Below, in pieces: positions 21,645-34,316 of a DNA stretch of 64,000 nucleotides. The number at the start of each line of letters is the position of its first letter. Position 1 is the first letter of the stretch. The position numbers and the translations under genes are program-made. The DNA comes from Pelobates cultripes (Eukaryota; Chordata; Amphibia; Anura; Pelobatidae). The notes below the pieces were generated by a model. That model was not told the origin of the DNA. It saw only the letters and a list, made by a program, of their open reading frames with translations, and did not search any database. The DNA lies in NCBI GenBank assembly GCA_933207985.1, contig OW240916.1:79337261-79401260 (forward strand), read 5' to 3'.

Positions 21645-24600
21645 ATGGACAAACAACTACAGATAATCTCATATAATGTTAAAGGTCTTAATTCGCCAGA
21701 AAAAAGACACATGGCAATGAGGGATTTTCATAAAATGAAAGCAGACATTGTATTTGTACAAAAGACCCATTTTAGAGTCAAGGAAGCTCCAAAATGACAG
21801 CATAAGCAATTCCCATTGAGTTTCTATAATAACTTCGGTCTTAAGAAATCTAGAGGAGTGGCAATTCTCATAGGAGCCCAAGTCCCTTTAACTTTGACGC
21901 AACAGATATCTGACGTCTCGGGACGATATATCATTCTTATAGGACAGATAGGAAACACTCCGATCATGCTAGTTAACTTATATCTACCAAACACTCACCA
22001 ATGTGCCACCCTGAGACGTATAATGACGAAAGTCAGAAAGTCCGCAGAGGGTATAATTATTATAGGAGGGGACTTTAATATGTCAATGGGACAGTACATC
22101 ACAATGTCCAGCACATCTAACTTCAGCAAGATCTCAGATGAGAAAGATACTTTGGGACAACCAACTCATAGACTGACTTTTTTCTTATTTTTTTTCTTAT
22201 ACGCAAAGCCACTATCAGCAATATCACATGGTCCGACCATGCTCCCATACACTTATGAGTATCTATACCTACAGTACCCACGACAAAATACCAATGGAAA
22301 CTTAACCCCCACCTATTACTGAATACAACAATACGGAAAGCAATGGAAACATCCATCCACCAATACTTTGAATCCAGTAAGACTCCAGACACTTCATCCA
22401 CTATACAATGGGAGGCCCATAAATGCGTAATCAGAGGGGAATTAATCAAAGGGGAGTCCCACCTGAAACGGGAGAAATCCAAAACTAGGAAACGATTAAT
22501 TCAAGATATTAAAACATTAGATGAATCCCACAAAAAATCTCTCTCGGAATCAGAATTTATTACGCTAACGTTCCTAAGATCAGAATTGAAAATATTGTTA
22601 AATGACACAACTAAAAAAGCTATGCTGTGGTCCAGAGATATTTCACACATGGTGATAGATGTAGAAGACTCTTAGCCTCTGCACTTAAAGAGCAACAACA
22701 ACGCACCTACATACCCAAAATGAGAAGGGCAGACGGCACTTCTGCACACACAGCTGAGTATATTGCAGAAGAGTTTCGTAAATTCTATAAATCTCTATAT
22801 AACCTACACCACACCCCACCTAACACAGAGACTATGAGACGATACCTAGGGAAACATATCCAGAGAAAACTTTCAGATTTAGAGGCCCAATCGTTAGATA
22901 CACCATTCGCGATAGAGGAACTGCAACAGGCTTTACGCAACACCCCACATAACAAGTGTCCAGGCCCAGATGGGTTTTCAGCAATGTACTATCAAACTTT
23001 CATAGACAAACTCAAACCACACCTCCTGGAAACCCTGAATTCCTTGGCCCAAAACACACCACTACCCCAATCTAGCCTGGAAGCAACCATAACTGTATTA
23101 CCTAAAGCTGGGAAAAATCCCGAGATTTGTGGCAGCTATAGACCCATATCCCTGATGAATGTCGATATTAAGATTTTAACTAAAATGATGGCGATGAGAT
23201 TGAGACCATTTTTGAACGAATTGATCCACCCAGATCAGGCCAGGATTGTGCCTAAAAGGGAAACTAGGGACAATACTACTAAAGTCTTGGATCTGGTCGT
23301 GGGTGGGGGGGAGAGAGATGGCCCTTTCTAAAGATGACCCTCGGCACCCTGGGTTTTGGAACTAACTGGCAGGCATTAATTAATGCCATTTACTCCAAGC
23401 CCACAGCCCGGATAAAAGTGAATGGTATACTTTCAGACCCACTGACCATAACAAATGGAACTAGACAGGGGTGCCCCTTGTCACCCTTATTGTTCATATT
23501 GGCCCTGGAACCTCTACTCCAGGCGGTTAGGATTCACGAGAATATACAAGGCATTAGGATAGGTTCACAGTCGTACAAAGTATCAGCATTTGCTGATGAT
23601 CTCATTTTTACCATTACGAACCCTCTCCAATCACTAAAACCACTAATGCAGACCTTAACAGAATACAGCTCGTACTGCAACTTTAAAATCAATACTACAA
23701 AATGTGAAGCTCTTAACATAAACGTGAACAGGGAAATGGAGGAGAAATTTAGCAGGGAATATACATTCCATTGGAATACAACATCCATTAAATATCTGGG
23801 AATAAATATTACAAACAATATAAAAGACACATATCAAGCAAATTGTCCTAAGATATTGAACACGATTCAAAATGATCTCCATAAATGGGACAAACCACAC
23901 TTTAGATGGTTGGGAAGGGTAAACGTCATCTCCATGAATATTCTTCCTTGCATACTTTTCCTAATGAACACAATCCCTATAAGGATTCCACAAAATTTTT
24001 TCAACATTATCAAAGTGCTCTTTACTAGATACATCTGGGCTGGAAAAAGACTCTGTATTGCCTACCATATACTTATGCGACTCAAACAAAGAGGGGGAGT
24101 AGGGCTTCCAGACGTTCTCCACTATTACTACGCTATAAACATAGCAAGAATAATAGAGTGGTCATGTCAACCTCCAACCAAACGGTGGGTTACTATAGAA
24201 CAAGCAATATCACATACCCCCCTGGAAGCCCTGCTGTGGACAGACACAAGTTCCATGGATTACCCTACACCTACCCACCACACTATTGATGCCACAATAA
24301 ATGTGTGGAAGAAAATAGCTCATCTCCCCAACATATCTCCAAGCTTATCACCAAGATACCCTATCTCTCATAACTTGAGGTTTCCGATAGGAATCAAAGG
24401 TATCCCACTCCCAATAACCGTCCGGATGGAAAACTCACCATACATACCTTAAAATAGTGTATGGAATACCCAAGGACCATTAACGCTGGCAGACATAACA
24501 CAGACGACTACACACACCTTAACCCAAAAATTCCTGTTTTTTCAAATGACCCACTTTCTAAAATCTCTTCACGTTCCCGAAGGGCCTCTCAGAGAAATTA

Positions 24601-25274
24601 CCAAATTTGAACAAATGTGCATGAGTACAACACTAGTGGCGAAGGCAATATCCAATTGTATGTAAATAATACAGATACACATACACCATGGCCTGCCGTG
24701 GTTTACACGCAAATGGGAAAAACACCTAAACTGTACATTAAGTGATATGAAATGGGAACGGATTTTTAATAAGACCTTTTACTCCCATCCCAGTGTCTCC
24801 TTACACGAGATTAATTATAAAACACTATCCACATGGTATAGAACACCACATGACATACACATGTTCCAACAAGACAAGTCCTCATGGTGTTGGCAATGTG
24901 GTGAGGAAAACGGGGTCATAGACCACAGGTGGTGGCATTGCAGCCACTTAAGATCATTTTGGGAAATGGTTAACTCAAAAATAAAGGAATTATCTGAGAA
25001 GGCAATTCCTTGTGAAATAGATACTATTGTACTACTCAATATAGACATTCCTATACAGAAATTTAAATACTCACTCCTGTTGTTTATGTTGGCGGTGACT
25101 AAATCAGTAATAGCGACTAATTGGAAAAACACAAAACACATAGGACACAGGGAATGGGTCTCGAAGTTAGAACACTTTAGAGTACTGGAAGAACTAAGAT
25201 GGTCATCCTTGGGGAAGACAGATAGGTTTACAGAAATCTGGCAACCATGGATAACATACATGAATGACAAATAG
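21645..25274 (+). pseudogene. LINE ORF2 relic (AP endonuclease, RT, CCHC)
   Basis: Starts MDKQLQIISYNVKGLNSPEK, an AP-endonuclease N-terminus; GGDFNM follows near 22067. Stops and frameshifts at about 21798, 22323 and 22673 break the endonuclease and linker. RT: NKCPGPDGFSAMYY, GSYRPISLMNVDIKILTKMM, then a stop at 23331. The reading resumes with MTLGTLGFGTNW, so the segment bearing motif A (the first catalytic Asp) appears deleted. NGTRQGCPLSPLLF and SAFADDLIFTI are present. The C-terminus from 24747 has the CCHC knuckle CWQCGEENGVIDHRWWHC and ends EELRWSSLG...IWQPWITYM. The layout is typical of Tx1/L1; it is inactive. Confidence 0.88.
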
Positions 25275-25756
25275 AATAATTAAATGCACAGAACAACAAT
25301 GCTAATAGAAATCAAGGAAGGCAGAGCTGGCCTAGTGGGTTAAGCGAGACTATCTTAAAATCAAGAAATGGGTTATAGCCATAATACGCGCTTAACCCTC
25401 ACCTCTACAATTAGGAAGGTTAGGTATGCGGGCAAAATGTTTAGAGTAAGCTCCGACTCATGTAAGATTACCTGTTGGATGGATGAACAATGTTAATTTG
25501 TTTCATTTTGTTATTCCCCTGTCCCCCTCCTCCTTTCTCTCCTCTTCCCTTCCCCTCCTTCCTCTTCCCCCCACCCTCTAATCCCCCCCCCTCCTCTCCC
25601 TCACATTTCTTTAAAGGAATATTGCTGTGGAATAATATACGTGAAACATTTGTTTCAAATGGTATACCACAGATGTATCATTACCCATTGTACATGATGG
25701 ATATTCCTAATGTTAGCTTGTGTTATACATAAATCTTTGTTATACTCAAAACTCTT

Positions 25757-26060
25757 CAATAAAAAGAAATTAAATTAAAAAAACAGAAACAAAAATAATA
25801 ATAAATATAAAATAAATAAATTAATTAATTAATAAAAAGTAAATAGAATTAAAAGCATAATTAATTAATTACATTAATAATTAATAAAAATGAATATAAA
25901 AAATAAATAAATCAATAACGAGTAAACAATACACAACAAGATAAAAAATAAAAAATTCAAAATCATAAAATGATATGTAAAAATGTTGAGAAAAGGTGGT
26001 ACCATCCAATAAGAAACTCGAATGGGCAACAAATAAATAAAAATTAAAAAAATGTGGAAA
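25757..26060. repeat. A-rich tail and AT-rich low-complexity DNA
   Basis: Begins with the LINE polyadenylation signal CAATAAAAAG and continues as irregular A/T repeats (AATAAATAAA, TTAATTAATTA), an expanded and decayed poly(A) tail. Confidence 0.8.
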
Positions 26061-26079
26061 AATAAGACTTAAGTTGTAT

Positions 26080-26620
26080 CTGACTAGGTTCTTGGTTTAA
26101 AACGTATTAAAGAAACATTGAAAGTACCAAATATTCATTCAGTCCTTTAGGAGTAACTGTTTCTAAACAGTGTATCAAATAAGCCTCGCGTTGTAGTAGA
26201 AGTTTAGACCTATCATCTCCTTATGATGGTATGGGGACATGGTCTATCGCTGCAAATCATAGAGTTGGTAAATGGTGTTGCGCTGCAAAAAATGCTTAGC
26301 TACAGGTTTGTCTGGTTTGTGATCACGGAATGCTTGGTTATACCCGACCGATGTCCTCTGATCCGATCTATGAGTGTCAAGTTTTTTTTGCCTACATATG
26401 AAACAAGTGATCATGTACACTACATGATTAGTAGTGTATGTTATGTAGTGTTTAATCATAATTCTTCTTGCACTGCGTACCAAGAAGTCACTAAGGTTTT
26501 GATTTATTTTGTAACTTATTATTGGTTGTTCATGGAACCTCTTTGGTGAACTGTTGTCAGATCTGAGGATGTCCCAGTTTCTCTGTATTGAATTTCTAAT
26601 TTTCATGATACCCGTGTCAA
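26080..26620 (-). pseudogene. Penelope-like element relic (GIY-YIG C-terminal part)
   Basis: On the minus strand: RNSIQRNWDILRSDNS and NQNLSDFLVRSA, the PLE segment before the nuclease. Then HVVYMITC, THRSDQRTS and DKPVAKHF of the GIY-YIG domain. After frame breaks come DRSKLLLQREAYLIH and ETVTPKGLNEYL, the usual PLE C-terminus. The GIY-YIG tyrosine region is damaged. It lies just past the LINE tail and is unrelated to it. Confidence 0.8.
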
Positions 26621-26639
26621 AAGTTAACAGTAAAAATTG

Positions 26640-27270
26640 TTTATTGTGAGGTAATCTTTCTTCTCTACACCCTTGAGTGTAATGTTCGGTTGCTTTTTCT
26701 TTAGCTTTTTTCTTTTTCTATTTTTTTATTATTGTTATTTTTGTATTTTTTTACTTATTTTTTTAAATATTTTTTGTTTATTATTTTATTTGTTTTTATT
26801 GCTTAATTTTTATTTTTAATAGGGAGTATACGACTAATGGGAGCACAGGCCACATTCCATCTGTGTGCCACTATCTATCAAGTGCCAACTTTCAATAAAT
26901 GCCCTGAATCCTAGGAGTTTACCAAGGTGGTTCACCAAGGAGAGCACAAGGAGAAAACAGGAGACGGTGATTCAGTCAACATTTTCATTATTATTCACGT
27001 GCTGTTGTACTTGCTGCATTTATGTTTGTGTTCTGTACCTAGCCATATGTCTAGTGTAAGTACTACTTCCTCACCATATATGCATTATTTAATTTTTGTT
27101 TTCATCTCCTCCTCTCCTGTTCGTGGCTCCAAATTTGACCTTGTTAATATTCCTTGCAACCTCTGCACACTCCTGTCATGTTCATACCACCACCCTCTTA
27201 AGCACCATTCAGCACAAACTGAGAACCATATTTTTATACATCATGGCCTGCTTTGTTGCTGTAATTTATC
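26640..27270. other. no gene; T-rich DNA and probable LINE 5' region
   Basis: 26690-26825 is T-rich. 26830-27270 has several short open frames with no recognisable domain and may be the 5' part of the L2-like LINE that follows. Confidence 0.3.
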
Positions 27271-27276
27271 TGCTGA

Positions 27277-29470
27277 GTGCTGGTGGAGAGTGTTGAAAGC
27301 AAGCCTTCCCGCCCCCACCCAACAAAAGTAAATAAACAATTGCATTACTACCAAAGTAAGATTATGTCCACATTTTTATTACTCATGTTACTTGCCCTTG
27401 CAAATGATGCAGAATCTAACCCTGGTCCACCAACAGATTCCATTCCTAGCCTTCCAGCTAAAAAAAGGCCTCTCCTTTGTGCCTCACCGCAGCTTACTAC
27501 CAAAAATTGATGCACTGCAAGCATGGTGTTCACATAACAAGTCCAAAATCATTGTGCTCTCAAAATTGTGGCTAACTGCAAAAATACCCGACTCTGCAAT
27601 TGCAAAACATGGGTATTCATGCCATAGGAATGACAGAGCAAAAAGAGGAGGCGGCATTGTCACGTTGACGATTCCATAAAGTTCACCCCCCTACAAAACC
27701 TTAGCTCTCCTGCTAACTTTAATTTCCTTTCTGACACAATTAAGATCCTGTGCAGTAAATCAACCTTTCTGATATAGCCCATCTCCTTAGTGAAACCATA
27801 GCTCAAAACCCAAAAAGTGAACTGTTGATCTTTGGAGATTTTAATATTGATTTTTTGCTCGCTGCTTAAGACTTTACAGCTAACGCAATTAATCTCCTCC
27901 CCAACTCGTATAAACATTAAAAGTCATAACCATACTCTGCTCGATTGGATTCTCTCCACTTCTCCTGATAGAATCCAGGAGGCAGGTGTTCTCCCTTACA
28001 GTTTCAGTGACCACTGCTTAGTGTACTACTAATATCTCTCCCAAGGTTAAAATCATCAGGTCCTTCAAAAATTTAATTGTGAATTCTTTCTAAATGACAT
28101 CAAGAACCTCCCATGGTACAGATTACACCTTATCCCAGATCTAGACTGTGCAGTTGCATTCTTTCAGTCCGAACTCCTACAAGTTTGGAATTTGCATGCC
28201 CTGCTGTGTAAGGTGAGAGTAAAAGGGACACATATAAATTGGATCACAGCTGACCTCATTCAAATGTACCAGTTTTGGGATTCATTGTGGTCAAAGTTCA
28301 AGCGTACTGGCTCTATGAGCAATCACTGTGCATATAGACAATGGCGAAATATATGCACAAAACAAACAAAACTGGCCAAAGCCCAATATTTCTGTGAAAA
28401 TCTGAACAATAACATATCAAACCCTAAAAACTTTTGGAAAGTCGTAAATAAATTACAAACTCCCCCAATTCACTACCAACCCTCCACTTTTAAAGTGAAT
28501 AACCAACCCCTGCAACTTCACTTAGATGTAGCAAATGCCTTAAACAATGATTTTGTCAGATGCTCCACCACTCCGATTGCCAAGCTAATAAATTACACAG
28601 ATCCTGAAACTACAAATGTGGATTGCACTATATTTGCAAAGACCCAATATGGAAAAGTTCCTTACCTATTAGTGTCAATAAGAAACACCTTAATAATCTA
28701 AAAATTAAAAACCAGTCTGCATATGATCAAAACCCAGCAATGCTGTTGAAGCTCAGTGCACCGGCAATTGCTAAACCTGTCACAACCCTAATGAACAACG
28801 CTAATGAACGAATCCTTGGTGTCTGGATACATACACAAACTTTGGAAGACTGCAAGAGCATTGCCTATTCATAAAAGTGGTGACACTACTTTGGTTTCTA
28901 ACTATCGCCCAATATCATTGCTCCCAGTATTGTCAAAAATCTTAGAAAAATTCCTCCATATGCAATATGTGAATATTACCAACAATTTAACTATCTGACC
29001 CCTGATCAACCAGGTTTTCGCCCAAATCACTCCTCTACAACTGCCCTCTTAAATGTTTGCAATGACATCCAAACTGGCATGGAACAAGGATACCTAACTG
29101 GAGCTATTTTCCTTGATTTTGCAAAGGCCTTTGACACAGTAGACCACAACATTCTACTGCACAAAATAAAAAACTCAGGTATTGGTGATCGTCCGCTAAC
29201 CTGGTTTCGATCAAATGTGTCGGATCTCTCACAATATGTGTCCATTTCTGACAGCGACTCCCTCCCTCTTCAGTCACATGTGGAGTTCTCCAAGGTTTCA
29301 TTCTCGGCCCCCTACTATTCTCATTATTTATAAATGCTGCCTAATGTCTGCAAATCTTCAAATGCACACATGTACGCAGACAAGCAAATCCGATCTAACG
29401 CAGCTTGAAGCTGTGCTCCAAGACCAGTTTACAGAGGTAGAAAAGTGGATCACAAAAAACAAACTCTTCC
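27277..29470 (+). pseudogene. L2-like LINE relic, main part
   Basis: The first frame (27277-27510) has a hydrophobic stretch and a 2A-like motif, then endonuclease sequence: GYSCHRNDRAKRGGGIV, QLISSPTRI, HTLLDWILSTSPD, FSDHCLVYY. The linker (28192-28620) has NFWKVVNKLQTPP. RT: VSNYRPISLLPVLSKILEK, PDQPGF in a shifted frame, GAIFLDFAKAFDTVDHNILL (motif A) and ILGPLLF-like sequence near 29310. Many stops and frame changes. FAKAFDTVDH with the SDHC endonuclease motif fits the L2/CR1 group; L2 is my best call. The frame is cut at 29470 by another LINE and resumes at 30893. Confidence 0.8.
27406..27429 (+). other. 2A-like ribosome-skipping motif in the LINE ORF
   Basis: Encodes DAESNPGP after a leucine-rich run (FLLLMLLALAN). 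The 2A consensus is D-x-E-x-N-P-G-P, with skipping between the last G and P. Such motifs are known near the N-terminus of ORFs in CR1/L2-type LINEs. Whether it worked in the intact parent is untested. Confidence 0.6.
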
Positions 29471-30881
29471 GTTCCCCAAACCACCACCTTACACGCTCAT
29501 ATGGAATGACAATATGGCAAAACCACTGCATGACAAGGAATGGTTCCACATTTTTCACAGGATTTCACATTCACACTCCAGCATACAACTGCTAGAAACC
29601 AATTATAAACTATTAGCTAAATGGTACCCCAGCAAACATTAGTAGATATAGCCCGACTGAATCAGCCACATGCTGGAGGTGTGGGACAGATAGAGGAACA
29701 CTTGTGCATATGTGGTGGAAGTGTAGAGACGTGGCACCATTTTGTGAGGGTACCCGTACCCTTATAAGGAGGGCTGTGGGCTCCCACATGGAAATGGATA
29801 TGGCTACCTTCTTGTTCCACAAGAACACCACTACACTTTGTAATTATAAGGCATCCAATACTTACTTTATACTCACAGCAGCTAAAACGATAATCACTAG
29901 CCTATGGAGTTCCTCTACTTCTCCAACTATCCAGGTCCTTGTACACAAAGTAGAGTACTTCCGCACCCTAGAGGAGCTTAGATGGTCCTCAATAGGCAAT
30001 ACTCCAAAGTACCACCATATTTGGCAGCCCTGGATATCATATATGAACAAGGCCTAGACATAAATCATGACAGCTAATTATAACACACCGTCGCCATTTT
30101 GATGCTATTAGTAACGGAGGACATGTGAATCAAACCCGATTCAGCATCTGCAGTCTCTGTGTGGTAGGGAGACTTTAAAATACACCCACGCACTTACACA
30201 AAATGACCCACAGACAACATTTAGTAATGAAGACTATAACATAGCCTAGACAAGGTTCATAGACTTGCCTAGGACCCTAGGCAACCTCCAATTTTAATCT
30301 CCAACTTCTACTATGCGGTGACCCAGTAGGCAAAGGTCCTAGTTAGAGTTTTAGATTATTTTTCACCACTTATTTTCCTTTACATAACCCTACCTTAATC
30401 ATTTTGTTACAAGTTATGTTCCCCCAGTTACATAATAATTACTCCAGCTATTCATGTACAGCAAGCAATCAAATACCCTCAAATGTCATCTCATACACCT
30501 GATTATCTCAGATTGCGTGCAGTGAGTTGTACCCAAACTCAACCATAACAACTTGATATTTAAAACCAAGTCATGGTTGTTTGCCTAGACCTACCTGAAT
30601 TATTCCTATTCAATACCTAATCCAGTGGTAGGGCTCTATTCTACGCACCATGATTGCACGAAGTGGTGGGAGATGATGGTACATACGTCACTGTATGCCT
30701 ATATATGTCACCCCTTCTGGAATATTTCTGGTATAACTGCATTCACTTGTTGAACAATGGGAGTATAATGTACCAATACTGTAACACATGTATTGTTTGT
30801 AACCGTATATTCTTTCCATTCTGTACATGAATGTTTTTTTTTCTTCTTCACTCAATAAAAAGTTATAATAAATAAAAAAGA
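29471..30881 (+). mobile_element. 5'-truncated Tx1/L1-type LINE inserted in the L2-like LINE
   Basis: Begins in the ORF2 C-terminus: LLETNYKLLAKWYPS, then CWRCGTDRGTLVHMWWKC (CCHC) and EELRWSSIGNTPKYHHIWQP, ending at the stop near 30057. A long 3' UTR follows to CAATAAAAAGTT and an A-rich tail. Flanks AAACTCTTCC (29461-29470) and AAACCTCTTCC (30882-30892) are a near-identical target duplication. The L2 frame is split between FIT-KNK-LF and NLFLNTDKT. Shares its C-terminus with the LINE at 20463. Confidence 0.9.
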
Positions 30882-30892
30882 AAACCTCTTCC

Positions 30893-31215
30893 TAAACACT
30901 GACAAAACCGTCACAATGATCTTTGGAACAGTACCTAAATTACACAAATTACACAATTCCCATCTATCCATCAAAACAAAATCAAATACCACACTGACCG
31001 CAGTCCACTCTTTCAAATACTTTGGTATGTTGTTAGAACCCAATCTATCTTTTGGCCTCCACATAGAAAAACTTGCATCTAAACTTTATCTAAAACTATG
31101 TGCCCTGTACAGAAACAAATCCTGCCTAAGCCCTACAGTAAAGGAAAAGATTGTATATGCATGCTTATACTTTTCAGAGGACCAATATTGTTCTATGTAC
31201 ACTCCTTGTTTTATT
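30893..31215 (+). pseudogene. L2-like LINE relic, continuation after the insertion
   Basis: FLNTDKTVTMIFGTVPKL, then VHSFKYFGMLLEPNLSFG and YLKLCALYRNKSCLSPTVKEK, the RT thumb region of L2/CR1 elements, in frame from the point where 29470 broke off. Loses coherence after about 31190. Confidence 0.8.
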
Positions 31216-31864
31216 GATTGCATGTAATATTCTAATTTACTGAGATTGTGGATTTGGGGTTTTCATGAGCTGTAAGCCATAATCATCGCACTTATGACAA
31301 ATCACGGCTTGAACTATCTTGCTTTAAATGTAATGCGTCTATCTCATATATTAGTTTCCCCTTTTACGTTGCATTACTGAAATAAATGAACTTTTGTACG
31401 ATATTCTCATTTTTCAAGTATCACCTGTAATAGAGGCGTATGGACTTGAAGTAGATATATACTATTGTATACCAGTTCCAAGTTATGACATGTGTTTTAG
31501 ATGGTGGATAGCTCTCTTTTTTTTTAAATTTTTATTTTGTACCCAACTCACTAGCATGAGTGGGCTGACATAGTCATAAAACAAGGTAAACATACAGCCA
31601 GTGGTGTATTTTGGATTTGTGCTGCCCTAGGCACGACTAAATTCGGGCACACCCAAAATCTAAATTTGCCCCCCCAATTTGTGTCAAGGCCATTTTTTTG
31701 ACTGACAGACACATGCCCTCATTGATACATGCACTGATATACACTCACTGACAGATACACAGTCATTTATATATTAATGCAACTTGGATCTCCACCTACA
31801 GAAAAAATTAATTAGATAATCAAAATGTTGTAGAATACATGAGATAGGGGTACGGACAGATCTG
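31216..31864. other. no gene; mixed repeat ends
   Basis: 31216-31420 is a conserved-looking AT-rich stretch with AATAAATGAAC. 31603-31760 begins CAGTGGTGTATTTTGG, a hAT-type end without a located partner, and passes into ACAGATACACTCACTGACAG repeats. Confidence 0.35.
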
Positions 31865-32030
31865 TGAGTCTATATATTAGACGGTAATTTATTAATACAA
31901 TTATGTTTCTAGTATATTTGTTACAGTTGATTGAAAAGATGCCAATATGTATAATTCATATACTATGTAGTATGTGTTTGAAGTTTGTGCTTACATACCA
32001 TGCCTTTATTTTTTCATCAAATAGAAAAAA
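31865..32030. repeat. copy of the 20027-20178 block
   Basis: TATATATTAGACGGTAATTTAT...GAAGTTTGTGCTTACA occurs at both places with few differences, which ties this region to the Neptune-like family. Confidence 0.7.
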
Positions 32031-32109
32031 CAAAAACAAACTAACAGATAGATCTCAATTGAATCTTTTAATCCACAGCCACTTAGAACCTCCAGAACCA
32101 CCTTAAACA

Positions 32110-32420
32110 TGGTTAACAAAAACTAAAGGTTTATATTGTTGTGGACATTGCAAAGCATGCAAATATATAACGCCATCAAAAACAGTTGAATGCACAAATA
32201 CTAAGAGAACATACCAAATAAGATATTTTGAAAACTGCAGCACTACCAAAATTGTATATCTAATAAGTGCAGCTGCAAAATACAATACGTTGGAAAAACT
32301 TATCAGGAATTTCGCAGAAGAATCCTCAAGCATGTGAACTCCATCGCGAATCTAAAAATCTCGACATCAGTGGCGAATCATGTTAGGAACCTGTACCGGC
32401 ACCCCCATAAAAGGGTTAAA
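32110..32420 (+). pseudogene. Penelope/Neptune-like GIY-YIG relic
   Basis: One frame reads GLYCCGHCKACKYITPSKT, then YFENCSTTKIVYLI. After a frame change: CSCKIQYVGKTYQEFRRRIL and KHVNSIANLK. The paired cysteines before the GIY-YIG core are the extra zinc-binding segment seen in Neptune-type PLEs. No RT part is attached. A related pLTR follows at 33866-34220 in the same orientation. Confidence 0.8.
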
Positions 32421-32555
32421 CTGCCGTTTAGAAGATCTTCCCCTTCCAGAGACACAGGCAGCTACTGTAGACACCAATCCACCGAACCGGAGAATGCTCT
32501 CAAACATACGAATACTGTAAACAGCCGAAAAGGAAAACCATAGGAATAGGTTTAC

Positions 32556-33060
32556 ACTCCTAGCAGTCAAACTGGAACAGCATACAATAAATCCCCCCAA
32601 GAACAAGACAAGGCTCCGTTTTGGGGGTAAAGCAGGAACAGACAGAGCTGTGGGTTTATTGTTCTTATATACACATTCTAACACATTAGTACCACCCACA
32701 GGGTTTTGGAAAACAACCATTAATACAATACACTCAGACACTCCCACACAAAATCCTCCCCTCTGCCTTTGATACAATTACCTTACACAATGGGTAATGT
32801 AATTAGGCAGAGAAATACAGTTTTTCCACATTATTCATAATTTTAAAAGTATGCATCACATTCACATTTACATTTACAGAATCAGCATACTCCAAATACA
32901 AACATACGTCAAAATCATACAAATTGGTCCAGTGGTTCAAAAGATAGACTGTAGTCCTTTGTGACCAAATGAAGCATGGCTTTTCTGCCCAAAACCAGTT
33001 CCACAGAGTCTTCTATCCTGGAAATATTGGGAAGTATCACCGGAAAAAAAACAGGATTTA
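32556..33060 (-). repeat. possible solo LTR
   Basis: A minus-strand AATAAA lies near 32651. The segment ATCAGCATACTCCAAATAC to AATCATACAAATT matches 37266-37315, in the other LTR-like block. No primer site or coding sequence is adjacent. The LTR call is an inference from the pattern; the ends are uncertain. Confidence 0.4.
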
Positions 33061-33094
33061 AAACCACTGATACTTACCTGTGCTCGGTTCCCCC

Positions 33095-33126
33095 CTGTTG
33101 AGCTGACTGGCGAAACGCGCGTGTCA
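33095..33126 (+). ncRNA. possible hammerhead-like motif
   Basis: CTGTTGA, short stem GC...GGC, GAAACGCGCGTGTC. Stem II is weak, so this is one of the less certain cases. 33130-33860 holds no gene. Confidence 0.35.
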
Positions 33127-33865
33127 GGGGCTCAGGCAGCAGTTTTAGACATCGCAAGATGTCAGCATATCCTTACTGCTTACCGAACTGCGTGCTAATA
33201 AACAATTCTGCTACCTTTGTTAAACAGTAGATAGGTTTACCACTGTATTCTATTGGTGCCTCTGATGTAGAGATGCTTCTGCATTGAGAGGTATTATACT
33301 ATTACTTAGCATAAGACTGATACTACTGCATTTTATATCCAGTTACCTTAGCAGTCAACTATTAATTCAATGATTTACCTATGTTATTGCTGTTCCATAA
33401 GATTGGGATGGGGGGCTATTAATGAGAAATATTTTTTTTTTGTTTTTTGGGGGGTAACAAAAAAGGCACATTAGCCAATATTGATACAGATCAGGGCAAA
33501 CCCCAATCATTATTTTTCCTATCTTTTCACTTCTCAACTGTACATACCGTATTAATAGTTGATATCACCGATCTTTAAGATTGCAGACATACACAATTAA
33601 GACAAAGGATGCTATTTTTTCACACTCTTTGTGTGCCACCATTTATTACGCCCCTCTTGAGGGACTGACTACCTTAAGCAAATCTGGTACGACATTGCTT
33701 TACTACAGTGGCAACTATCTAGTAGAAATTATTTTACTTTTATTTATTTTTTCATATTTTACTTAGGAATATCTACTGTATCTATTTTATTCAGAATAAT
33801 AAAAGTTAAGTTTTACCAATACCTGTTCTCACATTAATAGACACTTTTCTGGAGATCTATCCGTG

Positions 33866-34220
33866 CCAGATTCCCGGCTTACAAAAACGTGGTATTTTCG
33901 TTACATAGCAACCACGGCACCCACATGTTTGTTCACAGGAGATAGTCACTTAGCAACCTAGTTTGATCACGTCATACGTTTACGATACACGTGGTTTCTC
34001 GACACTTCTGGGATGAATCAGTCTTAGGGCTATCCTATCACTTAATTGGCAAGTCATTTATGTATTTTTTTTATTTATGCACGTTATTGTATTGACACTG
34101 TGATCTTGATAAAGACCCGAACATGTCGAAACATCGTTTTGATTTGTAACCCAGCTGAATTTTGGAAGACTCAATAAAAACACCATTTGCAGGATTTGAA
34201 GATCTGTGAGTGCTCCTTTA
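33866..34220 (+). mobile_element. Neptune/Penelope-like pLTR
   Basis: Reverse complement of parts of 19786-20462. Ends with AATAAAAACACCATTTGC near 34172 and contains the hammerhead-like core. Probably the 3' end of the element whose GIY-YIG relic is at 32110. Confidence 0.7.
34100..34136 (+). ncRNA. degenerate hammerhead-like motif
   Basis: CTTGATAAA, stem II GACCC/GTC-type (weakened), GAAACATCG. Sister of the motif at 19915. Confidence 0.4.
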
Positions 34221-34223
34221 ATG

Positions 34224-34224
<1 letters not shown>

Positions 34225-34314
<90 letters not shown>
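34225..34314. repeat. (TA)n microsatellite
   Basis: About 44 TA units with one TT interruption at 34260. Confidence 0.97.

Positions 34315-34316
<2 letters not shown>

Larger units (their letters stand above)
20463..25800 (+). mobile_element. nearly full-length Tx1/L1-type LINE
   Basis: Layout is 5' UTR, ORF1, ORF2 (endonuclease, RT, CCHC), 3' UTR with a T/C-rich block at 25490-25620, then CAATAAAAAG and an A-rich tail from about 25757. The 5' limit is set by the end of the PLE pLTR. Both ORFs are broken, so it is a dead copy. Two further copies of this type lie at 8960-12190 (minus) and 29471-30881. Confidence 0.85.
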
